Source of the DNA: Hyphomicrobiales bacterium
GTDB lineage: Bacteria > Pseudomonadota > Alphaproteobacteria > Rhizobiales > Rhizobiaceae
Direction: 5' to 3'
Assembly: GCA_900469345.1 (NCBI GenBank)
Contig: UBWZ01000002.1
Span: forward strand, 162,849 to 226,848
DNA: 64,000 nucleotides
Positions 36,701-46,252 of the stretch are shown here, piece after piece. Positions within the stretch are counted from its first letter, which is position 1. Each line of letters starts with the position of its first letter. A model generated the notes under the pieces. That model saw only the letters and a program-made list of their open reading frames with translations. It had not been told where the DNA came from and did not search any database. The position numbers and the translations under genes are program-made.

Positions 36701-37702
36701 ATGAAAGCGATTGTCACGGCCCCGGGCGGGCTGGATGCCCTGAAGCTGGTCGACCTGCCCGACCCCGGAAAACCCGGCCCCGGGGAAATCCGCGTCGCGC
36801 TGCACGGCAGCTCGCTCAACTACCACGATCTCGGCGTCGCACTCGGAAAGCCGCCGACCGACGGCCGCGTGCTGATGGCCGATGGCGCCGGCGTGGTCGA
36901 GGACATCGGCGAAGGCGTCAGCGAGTTCAAGGTCGGCGACCATGTCGTCTCCTGCTTCTTCCCCGACTGGCACGACGGCCGGCCGCATCCGGGCGGCTTT
37001 TCCCGTACGCCCGGCGACGGTATCGACGGCTTTGCCTGCGAATACACTGTGCGGCCAGCCACCGCTTTCACGCATGCGCCAAAAGGCTTCAGCCATGTCG
37101 AGGCGGCAACCATCACCACGGCCGGCCTCACCGCCTGGCGGGCACTGGTGGAGATCGGCGGCTTGCGTCCCGGCGAAACCGTCCTTCTGCTCGGCACTGG
37201 CGGGGTATCGATCTATGCCCTGCAGCTTGCCAAGGCGATGGGCGCAAGGGTCGCCATAACCTCCTCCTCCGACGAGAAGCTCGAACGCGCCAGGGACCTC
37301 AGAGCCGATTGCGCGGTCAACTACAAGACGCATCCGGAATGGGCGAAGAAGATCCTCGAGTGGACCGACGGTATCGGTGTCGATCATACGCTCGAAGTCG
37401 GCGGGCCCGGCACGCTCGGCCAGTCGATCGAGGCGACCCGCATGGCGGGCAGCATCACGCTGATCGGGGTGCTGACGGGCATTCAGGGCGACGTGCCGAC
37501 TGCTCTCCTCATGCGCAAGCAGATCGTTCTCTCAGGCCTGATCGTCGGCAGCCGCCGGCACCAGCAGGATTTCGTCCGCGCGCTGGATGGCGGGTTGTTC
37601 AAGCCGGTAATCGACCGCGTATTCCGTCTGGAAGATTTGGCCGACGCGTTTCGCTACGAAAAGAGCGGCAGCCATTTCGGCAAGATCGGCGTCGAGTGGT
37701 AG
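36701..37702 (+). CDS. MDR-family NAD(P)-dependent alcohol dehydrogenase/quinone oxidoreductase-like
   Basis: A 333-residue medium-chain dehydrogenase. The cofactor motif LLGTGGVSIYALQLAK is in the second half. The usual catalytic-zinc cysteine is replaced: the first-shell region reads SSLNYHDLGVALG, as in zinc-independent quinone oxidoreductase-like members. Substrate unknown. ATG at 36701 has GAGG 5 nt upstream. It lies 155 bp after uvrD and 93 bp before an M20 peptidase gene. Confidence 0.87.
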   Translation: MKAIVTAPGGLDALKLVDLPDPGKPGPGEIRVALHGSSLNYHDLGVALGKPPTDGRVLMADGAGVVEDIGEGVSEFKVGDHVVSCFFPDWHDGRPHPGGFSRTPGDGIDGFACEYTVRPATAFTHAPKGFSHVEAATITTAGLTAWRALVEIGGLRPGETVLLLGTGGVSIYALQLAKAMGARVAITSSSDEKLERARDLRADCAVNYKTHPEWAKKILEWTDGIGVDHTLEVGGPGTLGQSIEATRMAGSITLIGVLTGIQGDVPTALLMRKQIVLSGLIVGSRRHQQDFVRALDGGLFKPVIDRVFRLEDLADAFRYEKSGSHFGKIGVEW

Positions 37703-37795
37703 GACGCGCTGATCTGCCCCGGTCCGCAGTCGGCCTTGCAAGCCCCGGCCGACGAAGATACCGCTGATCGGAGCATCTAACCGGAGAGCCTGCCG

Positions 37796-38950
37796 ATGTC
37801 CCTGACCGATCGCGATATCGCCGACGCGACTGACCTCAGGCATTGTCTGCACGCCATGCCCGAGATCTCCGGCGAGGAACGCGAAACGGCAGCCGTCATC
37901 GCCGCCTGCGTCGGTGCCACTCAGCCGGATCGACTGATCACCGGCCTTGGGGGCAATGGCGTAGCCGCCGTCTACGACAGCGGTTCGCCGGGTCCGGTCG
38001 TCCTCTTCCGCGCCGAACTTGACGCCCTGCCGATCATGGAAACGGGGACGCCTGCCTACCGCTCCACCATCTCGGGCAAGGGGCATATGTGCGGCCATGA
38101 CGGGCACATGGCGATCCTGACCGTGCTCGCCGGGCATTTCGGCCGCGAGCGACCGGGCCGGGGCAAGGTCGTGCTTATGTTCCAGCCGGCGGAGGAAACT
38201 GGCGCCGGTGCTGCAGCAGTGATCGCCGACCGGCGCTTTGGAGAGATCGCGCCCGACTACAGTTTCTCGCTGCACAATTTCCCGAGCCTGCCGCTCGGCC
38301 ACGTCTGGCTGAAGCAGGGTACCGCCAACTGTGCCTCCCGCGGTCTGAAGATCACGCTGACCGGGCGCACGGCGCATGCCTCGATGCCGGAGACCGGCAT
38401 CTCGCCCATGCCGGCGATGGCGATGCTGATGCCTACGCTGACGGCGCTCAGCCGCGGTAGCATCGCCGGTGACGACCTTGTGCTCCTGACCGTGACCCAT
38501 GCGGTGATCGGCGAGCCCGCCTTCGGCATCGCGCCGGGCCACGCGGAACTCTGGGTGACGCTGCGCACCATGACGGACGACACCATGCAGGCTTTGGTCG
38601 AGACGGCGGAAGGAATGGTCGAGCGGCTGGCCGGCGAGTGCAACCTGCGCCACGCGTTCGAGTACCACGACGTGTTCCAGCATTCGCGCAATGATGCACA
38701 GGCGGTCGCGGCCTTAAAGGCAGCAATGGATGCGGAGGGGATTGTTCACGAGGCCGGCGAGGCGCTGCGGGCGTCGGAAGATTTCGGCCGCTTCGGCGCC
38801 GTGTCGCAGTCGGCCATGTTCTTCCTGGGCGCAGGTGAAACCACCCCTGCCCTGCACAGTCCGAACTATGACTTCCCCGACGATCTGATCCCGATCGGCG
38901 CACGGATTTTTATCCGCACCGCCCGGGATCTTCTTGGCCGCCGCGACTAG
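37796..38950 (+). CDS. M20-family amidohydrolase (hippurate / N-acyl-amino-acid hydrolase-like)
   Basis: A 384-residue dinuclear-zinc hydrolase. Metal and catalytic residues lie in FRAELDALPI, GKGHMCGHDGHMA, QPAEETGAGA and SLHNFPS; the dimerisation insert follows at GRTAHASMPETG. The length and motifs fit the amidohydrolase subfamily that removes acyl groups from amino acids (hippurate, IAA-amino acid or N-acetyl-diaminopimelate-like substrates). ATG at 37796 with GGAGAG eight bases upstream. It converges with the next gene 32 bp away. Confidence 0.9.
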   Translation: MSLTDRDIADATDLRHCLHAMPEISGEERETAAVIAACVGATQPDRLITGLGGNGVAAVYDSGSPGPVVLFRAELDALPIMETGTPAYRSTISGKGHMCGHDGHMAILTVLAGHFGRERPGRGKVVLMFQPAEETGAGAAAVIADRRFGEIAPDYSFSLHNFPSLPLGHVWLKQGTANCASRGLKITLTGRTAHASMPETGISPMPAMAMLMPTLTALSRGSIAGDDLVLLTVTHAVIGEPAFGIAPGHAELWVTLRTMTDDTMQALVETAEGMVERLAGECNLRHAFEYHDVFQHSRNDAQAVAALKAAMDAEGIVHEAGEALRASEDFGRFGAVSQSAMFFLGAGETTPALHSPNYDFPDDLIPIGARIFIRTARDLLGRRD

Positions 38951-38982
38951 CCCACAAGGCTGGCCTCTAGCAGCGAGCCGCC

Positions 38983-40401
38983 TCAGGCGTCCTTGCCGCC
39001 GAACAGCTTGGCGAGGAAGCCGCCATTGGTGCCACGACCCGGACGCTTGCCGTCATACTTGGGCACGATCACCATGTGGGTGATCTCGCCGCGTTGGAAG
39101 GCCTTCAGGAACCGGTCATACTCGGCGAACGCGACGCAGCCGTGGCTGTCTCCACGAACCCGCAGCAGGAAGCTGTGGGCGAGAAGGCCGGTGCGGCCCT
39201 GCGGCGCCTTGCCGTCCACAGGCGTCAGGCGGATCGCGGCGACGCCGTGGAAAAGCGATTCGCGCATCGACAGCTTGTAAGTGCCGGGAGGTGTCGGGCC
39301 ACGCATGCTGACATGCGTGAAATCGGGGTTGTCGCGCATCTTGCCGATCCCGGAATGAGCCTCGAGCTTCGTTCCGTTGGGCATGTAGACCATCCCGCCG
39401 GCGATGTCGTAGACGGCGACCTTGGTCCCGATACCGGGCCAGTTGGGCGCCGGGACGGAGGGCGACGGACGGCTCGAATCATCACGAAGCGGGTTGTCGG
39501 GCTTGGCGAAGGCCAGCACCGTCGGCTTCTCGTCCGTGTCCTGCTTCTGCGGGGCGACGGCGGCGATCGCGGCAAGCGCGCTCGGCTTGGAAGGCTTGTC
39601 GGTCCCGAAGGATGGGCGAATGACAGGCAACGGGCCATCCTTGGGCAGCGCAGAGCCGGACACCGCAGCCTGCAGCTGCTGGGCGGCCGGCGACGGCGCA
39701 GGAACGGGAACCGTTTCCTCGACGATGGAGACGCTGTCGTCAGCCTCGTCACCAGTCTCTTCAAGAGCCGTCTGCTCAAGCGCGGCCATTTCGACCGGCT
39801 TCATGTTCTTGAGTTCGGCCACCTGCGTGGTCGACTGTGCGTCCTGGATCATGTCCGGAATGGCTGTTTCGCCACGCGGGGCAACGACGACCAGGCTGGC
39901 CATCGCGGTGCCGAGAGCCGCCTTGATGGCCGACGATTCCGGCCGCATCTTCGAGAGTGCCGCGAACTGCTGGTCGGTTTCGGAATGGCGGGATGCCTTG
40001 GCCATCGCCACATGCACGGCATCGCGCAGGCTCGATGGATCGGGACGAAGCGCAGCGAGCGCGGCAACGTCGGCCCCTTCGAGGCGCTTGCCCTTGGGAG
40101 TGGCCGGCGCGCTGCCGGGCAGGCGAGAGAATTTCGAAACGTCGAGGCTGCGATCCGCGGCGATGGCGACCGGCAGCGGACCGGAAAGCTTGGGCTGCAC
40201 CAGAGCCGTCTCGAACTTGACGTTCGAGGCCGACTTCACGGCAGTCGCCATGGTGACCATCGAAGCGCCGACCAGCGTCGCGACCGTCAGGCCGACGCCG
40301 AGCGTCACGTTGGCGAGGAGGGAGCGGGATTTCTTGCGGCGGGGTTGGGCCTTGCTGCGCGGCTGATTTGCCTGGCCTGAAATTTTTGCTGAACGCGCCA
40401 T
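38983..40401 (-). CDS. DUF2778 (Tlde1-like) L,D-transpeptidase-fold protein, membrane-anchored
   Basis: A 472-residue protein with an Arg/Lys-rich cytoplasmic N-terminus, one transmembrane segment (LANVTLGVGLTVATLVGASMV), a long Pro/Ala-rich variable middle and a C-terminal DUF2778 domain. That domain has the L,D-transpeptidase-type active site: a histidine in LLAHSFLL and the cysteine in RGDSHGCVAF. DUF2778 includes Tlde1, a toxic T6SS peptidoglycan effector of Salmonella, but chromosomal anchored copies like this are common in rhizobia and no T6SS gene is present here. ATG at 40401; an upstream GTG is directly adjacent. Confidence 0.82.
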   Translation of the reverse strand: MARSAKISGQANQPRSKAQPRRKKSRSLLANVTLGVGLTVATLVGASMVTMATAVKSASNVKFETALVQPKLSGPLPVAIAADRSLDVSKFSRLPGSAPATPKGKRLEGADVAALAALRPDPSSLRDAVHVAMAKASRHSETDQQFAALSKMRPESSAIKAALGTAMASLVVVAPRGETAIPDMIQDAQSTTQVAELKNMKPVEMAALEQTALEETGDEADDSVSIVEETVPVPAPSPAAQQLQAAVSGSALPKDGPLPVIRPSFGTDKPSKPSALAAIAAVAPQKQDTDEKPTVLAFAKPDNPLRDDSSRPSPSVPAPNWPGIGTKVAVYDIAGGMVYMPNGTKLEAHSGIGKMRDNPDFTHVSMRGPTPPGTYKLSMRESLFHGVAAIRLTPVDGKAPQGRTGLLAHSFLLRVRGDSHGCVAFAEYDRFLKAFQRGEITHMVIVPKYDGKRPGRGTNGGFLAKLFGGKDA

Positions 40402-40851
40402 CACTTGCTACCCAAACCGTTATTCACACAAGCCAGCGCCGCCGGACAGGCGACACCGTCGAGATCACCTCGGACCATTGCTAGAGCAGAAACCTGCCCC
40501 CTGCCGATATCCGACTGACGATGAGAATGAACGATTATGGTAACCAATGTCTTTACGTCGCCCCGATTGAATTTCGGTGGTGCATGTAAGAGCCCATGCC
40601 GTCGGAACTTTAGCCTAAATGCGGCGGCGGTGTGTCCACGCGGTGCAGCGATTTAGGCAGGTCAACCCAACGACTGTTGCTCTTTAGCGACAAAATCCCC
40701 TTCTTTCAAGGTTAACCCGGAATTTTAATGCCCTTGAAACCCATTCCCAAGGCCGTTATTCGCAGGATTTTCTAATTTAGGGTTTTCCGCTCCGGCGCCC
40801 GCTGGAAGCCCCTCCGCAAGCTGGTCAGTGGTTTTCTAGAGGCGGCCGGCC
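40402..40851. other. Non-coding stretch upstream of the DUF2778 gene
   Basis: About 450 bp without a supported gene. It must hold the promoter of the DUF2778 gene. It is slightly AT-richer than coding DNA. No convincing -35/-10 pair or repeat was found. Confidence 0.4.
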
Positions 40852-40888
40852 AAAAAAAAAGACCGGCGCGGGCGGTGCGCCGGTCTTT
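40852..40888 (-). terminator. Intrinsic terminator after the YeeE/YedE gene
   Basis: A perfect 12-bp stem, AAAGACCGGCGC (40858-40869) with GCGCCGGTCTTT (40877-40888) and a 7-nt loop. On the minus strand it is followed by a long T-run (complement of 40852-40860). It lies 50 bp beyond the stop of the transporter gene. Confidence 0.92.
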
Positions 40889-40938
40889 CTCATCGATTGC
40901 AGAAGATCGGCGGAAGGGTGATTCGCCGCTTCTGGCGC

Positions 40939-42162
40939 TTATCCGTCGATGCGGCGCACGGCCCTGCGTTCCAGGAAGAACCAGGGTCGCAGCGCAACGC
41001 CGAGTATATTGCCGGCAAACGCTGCGACGGCCCACAGGTAGCCGTGCAGGCTGCCGGACGCGATACCGGAGAAGTAGGCGCCGATATTGCAGCCATAGGC
41101 GATGCGGGCTCCGTAACCGAGCAGCAGGCCGCCGACCACGGCGGCGAGGATCGAGCGCAACGGGGTATCCATGCTCGGCGCGAACCGGCCCGCAAGCGCT
41201 GCCGCCAGCATGGCGCCGGCGACGATCCCGAAGTCCATGACGGAGGTCACGTCCGCGAACACGCTCTGCGCCAGCGCCTTGGCATTGCCGGGCTGCTGCC
41301 AGTAGGGCCAGGCGGAGGGATCGATTCCGATAAGCTGCGCGCCCTTGGCACCCCACAGCGCGAATGCCGAGGTGATTCCCCAGGGGCGGCCGGCGATCGC
41401 AAGCGTGGCGAAGTTGAGGAGGACCAGAGCGACGGCGCCGAACACCATCGGCCAGGGACCGCGCAGGAAGCGCGACAGGCCCTGGCGCGGCGATGCCGGT
41501 TCGGTTTCGAGCGCGCCATGCCGACGCTTTTCAACGAGCACGGTGATGCCGGCAATGATCGCAAAGATCGCCAGCGAAACGGCAATGCCGCCGACCGCAC
41601 CGAAGCTCTCGACGAAGGAGATCGGCGGTAGCGATGGCAGGCTTGTCCACCAGGTAAAGTTCATCGTGCCGAGTAGCGAGCCGACAATGAAAAAGAACAG
41701 CGTCACCAGCATGCGGGCATTGCCGCCGCCGGCCGTAAACAGCGTGCCGGAGGCGCAGCCGCCACCCAGCTGCATGCCAATTCCGAACATGAATGCGCCC
41801 ACCACTACGCCGGTGCCGGCCGGCGAGACGGAGCCCTTGACCTCATGGCCGAACAGCATGCCGCTCGACAGGACCGGGAAGAAAAGGATGACGGCAAGCG
41901 CCAGCAGGATCATCTGTACGCGCAGCCCACGCCCCCTGCCCTCGGCGATGAACACGCGCCAGGCGGAGGTAAAGCCGAATGAGGCATGGTAGAGCGATAT
42001 GCCAAGCGCGCCGCCAATCAGAAATAGCGCGCCTTGCGCCGGGCCAAAGATGAGGCCAAGCGCGATCGTGCCGAGGACCAGCACGGCAAGTGCGGTCAGC
42101 CCCGGCGCGCCGAGCGGTGGCAGCGCCGCTCCGCGCGTGTCGATGGAAGAAGAGAGGGTCAT
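40939..42162 (-). CDS. YeeE/YedE (TsuA-like) sulfur-compound transporter
   Basis: A 407-residue polytopic membrane protein with about nine to ten hydrophobic segments. Two cysteine motifs characteristic of the family, GGGCASGTLFTAGG and AYGCNIGAYFSGIASGS, lie in pseudo-symmetric halves; in TsuA such cysteines relay thiosulfate through the membrane. Thiosulfate or a related sulfur compound is the likely substrate. ATG at 42162 with GGAG 7 nt upstream. Divergent from pncA. Confidence 0.88.
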   Translation of the reverse strand: MTLSSSIDTRGAALPPLGAPGLTALAVLVLGTIALGLIFGPAQGALFLIGGALGISLYHASFGFTSAWRVFIAEGRGRGLRVQMILLALAVILFFPVLSSGMLFGHEVKGSVSPAGTGVVVGAFMFGIGMQLGGGCASGTLFTAGGGNARMLVTLFFFIVGSLLGTMNFTWWTSLPSLPPISFVESFGAVGGIAVSLAIFAIIAGITVLVEKRRHGALETEPASPRQGLSRFLRGPWPMVFGAVALVLLNFATLAIAGRPWGITSAFALWGAKGAQLIGIDPSAWPYWQQPGNAKALAQSVFADVTSVMDFGIVAGAMLAAALAGRFAPSMDTPLRSILAAVVGGLLLGYGARIAYGCNIGAYFSGIASGSLHGYLWAVAAFAGNILGVALRPWFFLERRAVRRIDG

Positions 42163-42375
42163 GGGGATTACTCCGGTCAGTTGTTGCCGATATAGGGCCC
42201 ACCACCGAATGCTTCGAGCAACCTCATTCCAAGGTTGGACGAAATGGCAGAACGGCATTCCTCCAGTGGCCATTCCGCCGACGGACTTTGCCACGGGCGG
42301 GCATCGCCAGCGCTTTCTGCCTTGCCCCGGGAGCCGGCTCTTGGCATCCTGAAACGACTGCAAGAGGAGGTCGTG

Positions 42376-43002
42376 ATGAAGGCTCTACTGCTGGTCGATA
42401 TCCAGAACGGCTTCTGCCCGGGTGGAAACCTGCCGGTTCCGCACGGCGACGACATCGTTCCCATTGCCAACCGGCTGATCGAGGACGGCGGCTACGACGT
42501 CATCGTCGCCTCTCAGGACTGGCATCCCGCCGACCACGGAAGCTTTGCCTCGCAGCATCCGGGCGCCAAGCCCTTCGACATGGGCGAACTATCCGGCCAA
42601 CCCCAGGTCCTGTGGCCGGACCACTGCGTGCAGGAAACGGCTGACTCGGAATTCCATCCGGACCTCAACCTTGATGCGGTCGACTATATCCAGCAGAAGG
42701 GCGACAATCCCGCCGTCGACAGCTACTCCGCCTTCCGCGATAACGACCAGGCCGCCCTCACCGGGCTTGCCGGCTATCTCAGAGCCCAGCAGGTGTCCGA
42801 GCTCGACATTTGCGGACTGGCAACCGACTTCTGCGTCAAGTTCTCGGCCCTCGACGCCGTCGACATGCTGCCCGACGTCCGGGTGCGCTTCATCGAGGAT
42901 GCCAGCCGCGGCATCGACCCAGAAGGCGTCAAGGCGGCGATCAGGGAGATGCGCGAGGCTGGCATCGGCATCGTATCGAGCCAGGCTATTCTTGCTGACT
43001 GA
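42376..43002 (+). CDS. pncA: Nicotinamidase
   Basis: A 208-residue cytoplasmic hydrolase converting nicotinamide to nicotinate in NAD salvage. Catalytic Asp lies in LLVDIQNGFCPGG, the metal ligands in QDWHPADHGSFASQHPG, and the nucleophile cysteine in GLATDFCVKFSALDA. Length matches PncA. ATG at 42376 with AGAGGAGG five bases upstream. Confidence 0.95.
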   Translation: MKALLLVDIQNGFCPGGNLPVPHGDDIVPIANRLIEDGGYDVIVASQDWHPADHGSFASQHPGAKPFDMGELSGQPQVLWPDHCVQETADSEFHPDLNLDAVDYIQQKGDNPAVDSYSAFRDNDQAALTGLAGYLRAQQVSELDICGLATDFCVKFSALDAVDMLPDVRVRFIEDASRGIDPEGVKAAIREMREAGIGIVSSQAILAD

Positions 43003-43122
43003 GGTAACCGCTCGATCGGTACCATGTCTGTTCCATCAGCGAAATCCATCGGTCCATCAGCCTAATTCGTTTGCTCCTGGAGGCTTGGCCCACTAAAGCC
43101 CGGCCATCTGGAGGAGTTGCCG

Positions 43123-43842
43123 ATGTTTCGCGACGATATTCGCTCGGGCGCAAGAGGCGGTCTCATTATCGCTATCTCGTCCGCGCCCTTTGCCATCCTG
43201 TTCGGAGCGGTTGCCAGCGACAATGGCCTCAGCGTTGCAGAGGCGACCTTGATGAGCGCGACCGTCTACGCCGGCGCAAGCCAGCTCGTCGGCATAGAAC
43301 TCTTCGGACATCACGTGGCACCCTGGCTCGTCATCCTGTCGGTGCTGGCGGTCAACTTCCGGCACATTCTCTATTCCGCAGCCCTGGCGCGCTACATCGC
43401 CCATTTCACGCCGCTGCAGAAGTTCTTCACCTTCTTTTTGCTCACCGATCCGCAGTTTGCCGAAACCGTCAAGCGCGCAGAAAGCCGAGGCGGCGTGACG
43501 TTCGCCTGGTATCTTGCGTTTGGCGGGGCGATCTATTGCCCCTGGGTCTTGTTCAGCGCAGCCGGGGCCTTCTTCGGCCAGATGATGGGCGATCCGAAAG
43601 TGCTCGCCATCGACGTCCTGCTGCCGATCTACTTCCTCGGCCTGGTGATCGGCTTTCGCCGCAAGCCGGGCTTCGTCCCGACGGTGGCGGCAAGCGCCGT
43701 CGGTTCCGTGGTCGCCTATCACACCATCGGCTCGCCCTGGCATGTCAGCATCGGCGCGGCGGTCGGCGTCCTGGTTGCCGCGCTGCTTCCCCTTTCCGGC
43801 CTGCCATCGACGGTGACAGCTGCCAGCGAAACCGAGAGCTGA
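43123..43842 (+). CDS. azlC: AzlC-family branched-chain amino acid exporter, large subunit
   Basis: A 239-residue membrane protein with the family opening FRDDIRSGARGGLIIAISSAPFAILFGAVA, then AGASQLVGIELF and RHILYSAALA. AzlC and AzlD form a two-subunit permease for branched-chain amino acids or their analogues. ATG at 43123 (GGAGGAG five bases upstream) is preferred over a TTG six bases earlier. It is followed 7 bp later by azlD. Confidence 0.9.
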   Translation: MFRDDIRSGARGGLIIAISSAPFAILFGAVASDNGLSVAEATLMSATVYAGASQLVGIELFGHHVAPWLVILSVLAVNFRHILYSAALARYIAHFTPLQKFFTFFLLTDPQFAETVKRAESRGGVTFAWYLAFGGAIYCPWVLFSAAGAFFGQMMGDPKVLAIDVLLPIYFLGLVIGFRRKPGFVPTVAASAVGSVVAYHTIGSPWHVSIGAAVGVLVAALLPLSGLPSTVTAASETES

Positions 43843-43849
43843 GATCGAC

Positions 43850-44152
43850 ATGTCGCCAGAAATGCTTTTTCTCGTTCTTGCTGCCGCAGTCGCGACCTTT
43901 GCAACGCGCATCGGCGGATATGTGCTCATCACCCGCATGAAGGCCATCCCGCCGCGCATGGAACAGGCGCTGAACGCCGTTCCGGCCGCGGTCCTCACGA
44001 CGCTGGTCGCACCGTCCTTCTTCAATGGCGGCTGGGACGTGAAGATCGCCATGCTGGTCGCGTTGGCGGCTGCCCTTCGCTATCCCGGCCTGCTGATGCT
44101 GGCTGCCGGATGGGCGGCGGCCATGGTCTGCCGCCACCTGTTGGGCTTCTGA
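43850..44152 (+). CDS. azlD: AzlD-family small permease subunit
   Basis: A 100-residue protein with three or four hydrophobic segments and the AzlD core ATFATRIGGYVLI and ALNAVPAAVLTTLVAP. It is the partner of the adjacent azlC. Its stop abuts the stop of the convergent aminopeptidase gene with no bases between (TGA then TCA at 44150-44155). Confidence 0.9.
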   Translation: MSPEMLFLVLAAAVATFATRIGGYVLITRMKAIPPRMEQALNAVPAAVLTTLVAPSFFNGGWDVKIAMLVALAAALRYPGLLMLAAGWAAAMVCRHLLGF

Positions 44153-45994
44153 TCAGCCGATCGTCTCGGTCGCGGCCACCAGCCAGTCGCGCACGGCCGG
44201 TGTGTCGATGAGCGGCAGCAGCTTCTCCCGCACCTGCGCATGATACCCGTTCAGCCAGTCGAGCTCCTCGGCGCTCAGGAGGTCCGCCACGACGAGGCGC
44301 CGGTCGATCGGGCACCAGGTCAGCGTCTCGAAGGCTAGCATTGGCAAGTCGCCGCCCTCGATTGCAGCCGCCGGCGTCACATAGATAAGGTTCTCGATGC
44401 GGATGCCGAAAGCGCCCGGGCGATAGTAGCCGGGCTCGTTCGAAAGGATCATCCCGGCCAGCAGTTCCTGGGTGGAAAGCCGCGCGATCCGCTGCGGCCC
44501 TTCATGCACCGAAAGATAGGAGCCGACGCCATGGCCGGTGCCATGCGCATAGTCGGCGCCAGCCTTCCACAGTGCAATGCGCGCCAGGGGATCGAGGTCA
44601 CAGCCGCGCGTACCCTTGGGGAAGCGAGCTGCCGAGATACCGATCATTCCCTTGAGCACGAGCGTGAAGAAGCGCTTGCGGTCGTCCGCCACGGCACCGA
44701 CGGCGACCGTGCGCGTGATGTCCGTCGTGCCGTTGACGTATTGCGCCCCCGAATCGATCAGGAAGAGATCGCCCGCCTCGAGCTTTCGGTTCGTCTCTGT
44801 GGTGACGCGATAATGGATGACGGCGCCATGTTCGCCCGCCCCGGAAATCGTATCGAAGGAAATGTCCTTGAGCGGGTTCTGCATGCTCTGGCCAATACTG
44901 GACCGCGTCTTTTCGAGCGCCTGCACCGCATCGATCTCCGTGACCGAGCCGGGCGCCTGCTGGTCGAGCCAGAAGAGGAACTCGACCATCGCGGCCCCGT
45001 CCTGGAGATGTGCCCTTGCGGAGCCCTCCAGCTCGGCCGTGTTCTTGCAGGCCCGCGCAAGCCGTGCCGGATCGATCGCCTCGACGACCACGCCGCCCGC
45101 CGCTTCGATCGCCCGGGTCAGCGCCAGCGGTGCAAGGTCCGGGTCGACCAGGATCCGCCCGCCCTCGCCTGCCAAAACGCTCAGTCGCCCAAGCAGCTCG
45201 GACGGCTCCATCAGCGTTGCCAGTTGTGTGAGATAGGCGGACTGTTCGGCACCGAGCTTGGCTGCCTGGAGGAAGATCTCTGCGGTCCCGGCTGCGCTGA
45301 TAATCGCACGCGACAGAGGATGCGGCGTGTGCGGCACGTCGTTGCCGCGGATGTTGAAGATCCAGGCGACCGATGACGGATCCGTCACCAGCACGGCCGC
45401 AGCGCCCCTGTCCGACACGGTCGCGGCGATCTTGCGGATCTTTTCCCGCGCGTCCTGGCCGGCGAACTCCAGCTTCTGGATCGTGACGGGTTCGATTGGT
45501 TCGGCCGGACGGTCGCTCCAGACGAGGTCGAGCGGGTTGACCGCAAGGATGACCAGCGACCCGCCGATCTCCTCCATGGCCTTGCCGAGCCGGCGCACAT
45601 CTGCACCCGCATGCAGCCAGGGATCGATGCCGAGCCGCAACCCCTTGACGCTGCCTCCGTCCTGATGTGTCAGCCACAGATACGGCGGTTCGTTGACCAG
45701 GTCTCCGCCCGAAAACACCGTGCCGTCCACCTGCTCCTTGAGCTGCGTCGTGTAGCGCCCGTCGACGAATACGATCGCCTCCCGGCGCGTGACGAGCACG
45801 ACGCCAGCCGATCCGGTAAAGCCCGTCAGCCATGCCAGCCGCTCTGCCGAGGCCGGTACGTATTCTCCCTGGTACTCGTCGGCCCGCGGCACGAGAAAAG
45901 CGTCTATCCCGAGATCGTCGAACTGGGCACGCAACGCCTCGACGCGGCTACGCCCGAACTGCGGCGCGGACTTGGTTTCGAAGGACTGGAACAT
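44153..45994 (-). CDS. pepP: X-Pro aminopeptidase (aminopeptidase P, M24B)
   Basis: A 613-residue metallopeptidase with two creatinase-type N-terminal domains and a C-terminal pita-bread domain. The dinuclear metal ligands are visible: both Asp in FLIDSGAQYVNGTTDITRT, His in HGTGHGVGSYLSVHEGP, Glu in SNEPGYY and Glu in GIRIENL. It removes an N-terminal residue before proline. The long form (about 600 residues) is usual in alphaproteobacteria. ATG at 45994 is chosen over an upstream frame extension of 53 residues with no similarity. Confidence 0.93.
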   Translation of the reverse strand: MFQSFETKSAPQFGRSRVEALRAQFDDLGIDAFLVPRADEYQGEYVPASAERLAWLTGFTGSAGVVLVTRREAIVFVDGRYTTQLKEQVDGTVFSGGDLVNEPPYLWLTHQDGGSVKGLRLGIDPWLHAGADVRRLGKAMEEIGGSLVILAVNPLDLVWSDRPAEPIEPVTIQKLEFAGQDAREKIRKIAATVSDRGAAAVLVTDPSSVAWIFNIRGNDVPHTPHPLSRAIISAAGTAEIFLQAAKLGAEQSAYLTQLATLMEPSELLGRLSVLAGEGGRILVDPDLAPLALTRAIEAAGGVVVEAIDPARLARACKNTAELEGSARAHLQDGAAMVEFLFWLDQQAPGSVTEIDAVQALEKTRSSIGQSMQNPLKDISFDTISGAGEHGAVIHYRVTTETNRKLEAGDLFLIDSGAQYVNGTTDITRTVAVGAVADDRKRFFTLVLKGMIGISAARFPKGTRGCDLDPLARIALWKAGADYAHGTGHGVGSYLSVHEGPQRIARLSTQELLAGMILSNEPGYYRPGAFGIRIENLIYVTPAAAIEGGDLPMLAFETLTWCPIDRRLVVADLLSAEELDWLNGYHAQVREKLLPLIDTPAVRDWLVAATETIG

Positions 45995-46252
45995 GGCGCG
46001 TCTTCCGGCTGGCTGATTCAAGGGAGTTGGGAGCCCACCTCTACCCCAAACCGCCCGCCTCTCGCCAGCCTTCGTCGGAAGTGCCGAAAAACTGATCAGA
46101 AAGCGCGAGGCACAGACATCCGACCCGCGCCCCATGCACGCCTTGCATGCCACCCGTGACCAAGCCAGCCTGCCGGAAGGGATAGTGATCGCTTATATTG
46201 CAAGCATGGACAGGCGGAATTTGCGGCCTGTCGCCACCACGGGACGCTCGTC

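Noticed and set aside
40580..40620. EcfG-type stress promoter (GGAAC) near 40593
   Set aside because: No CGTT-like -10 occurs at the required 16-17 bp spacing and it points away from the adjacent DUF2778 gene.
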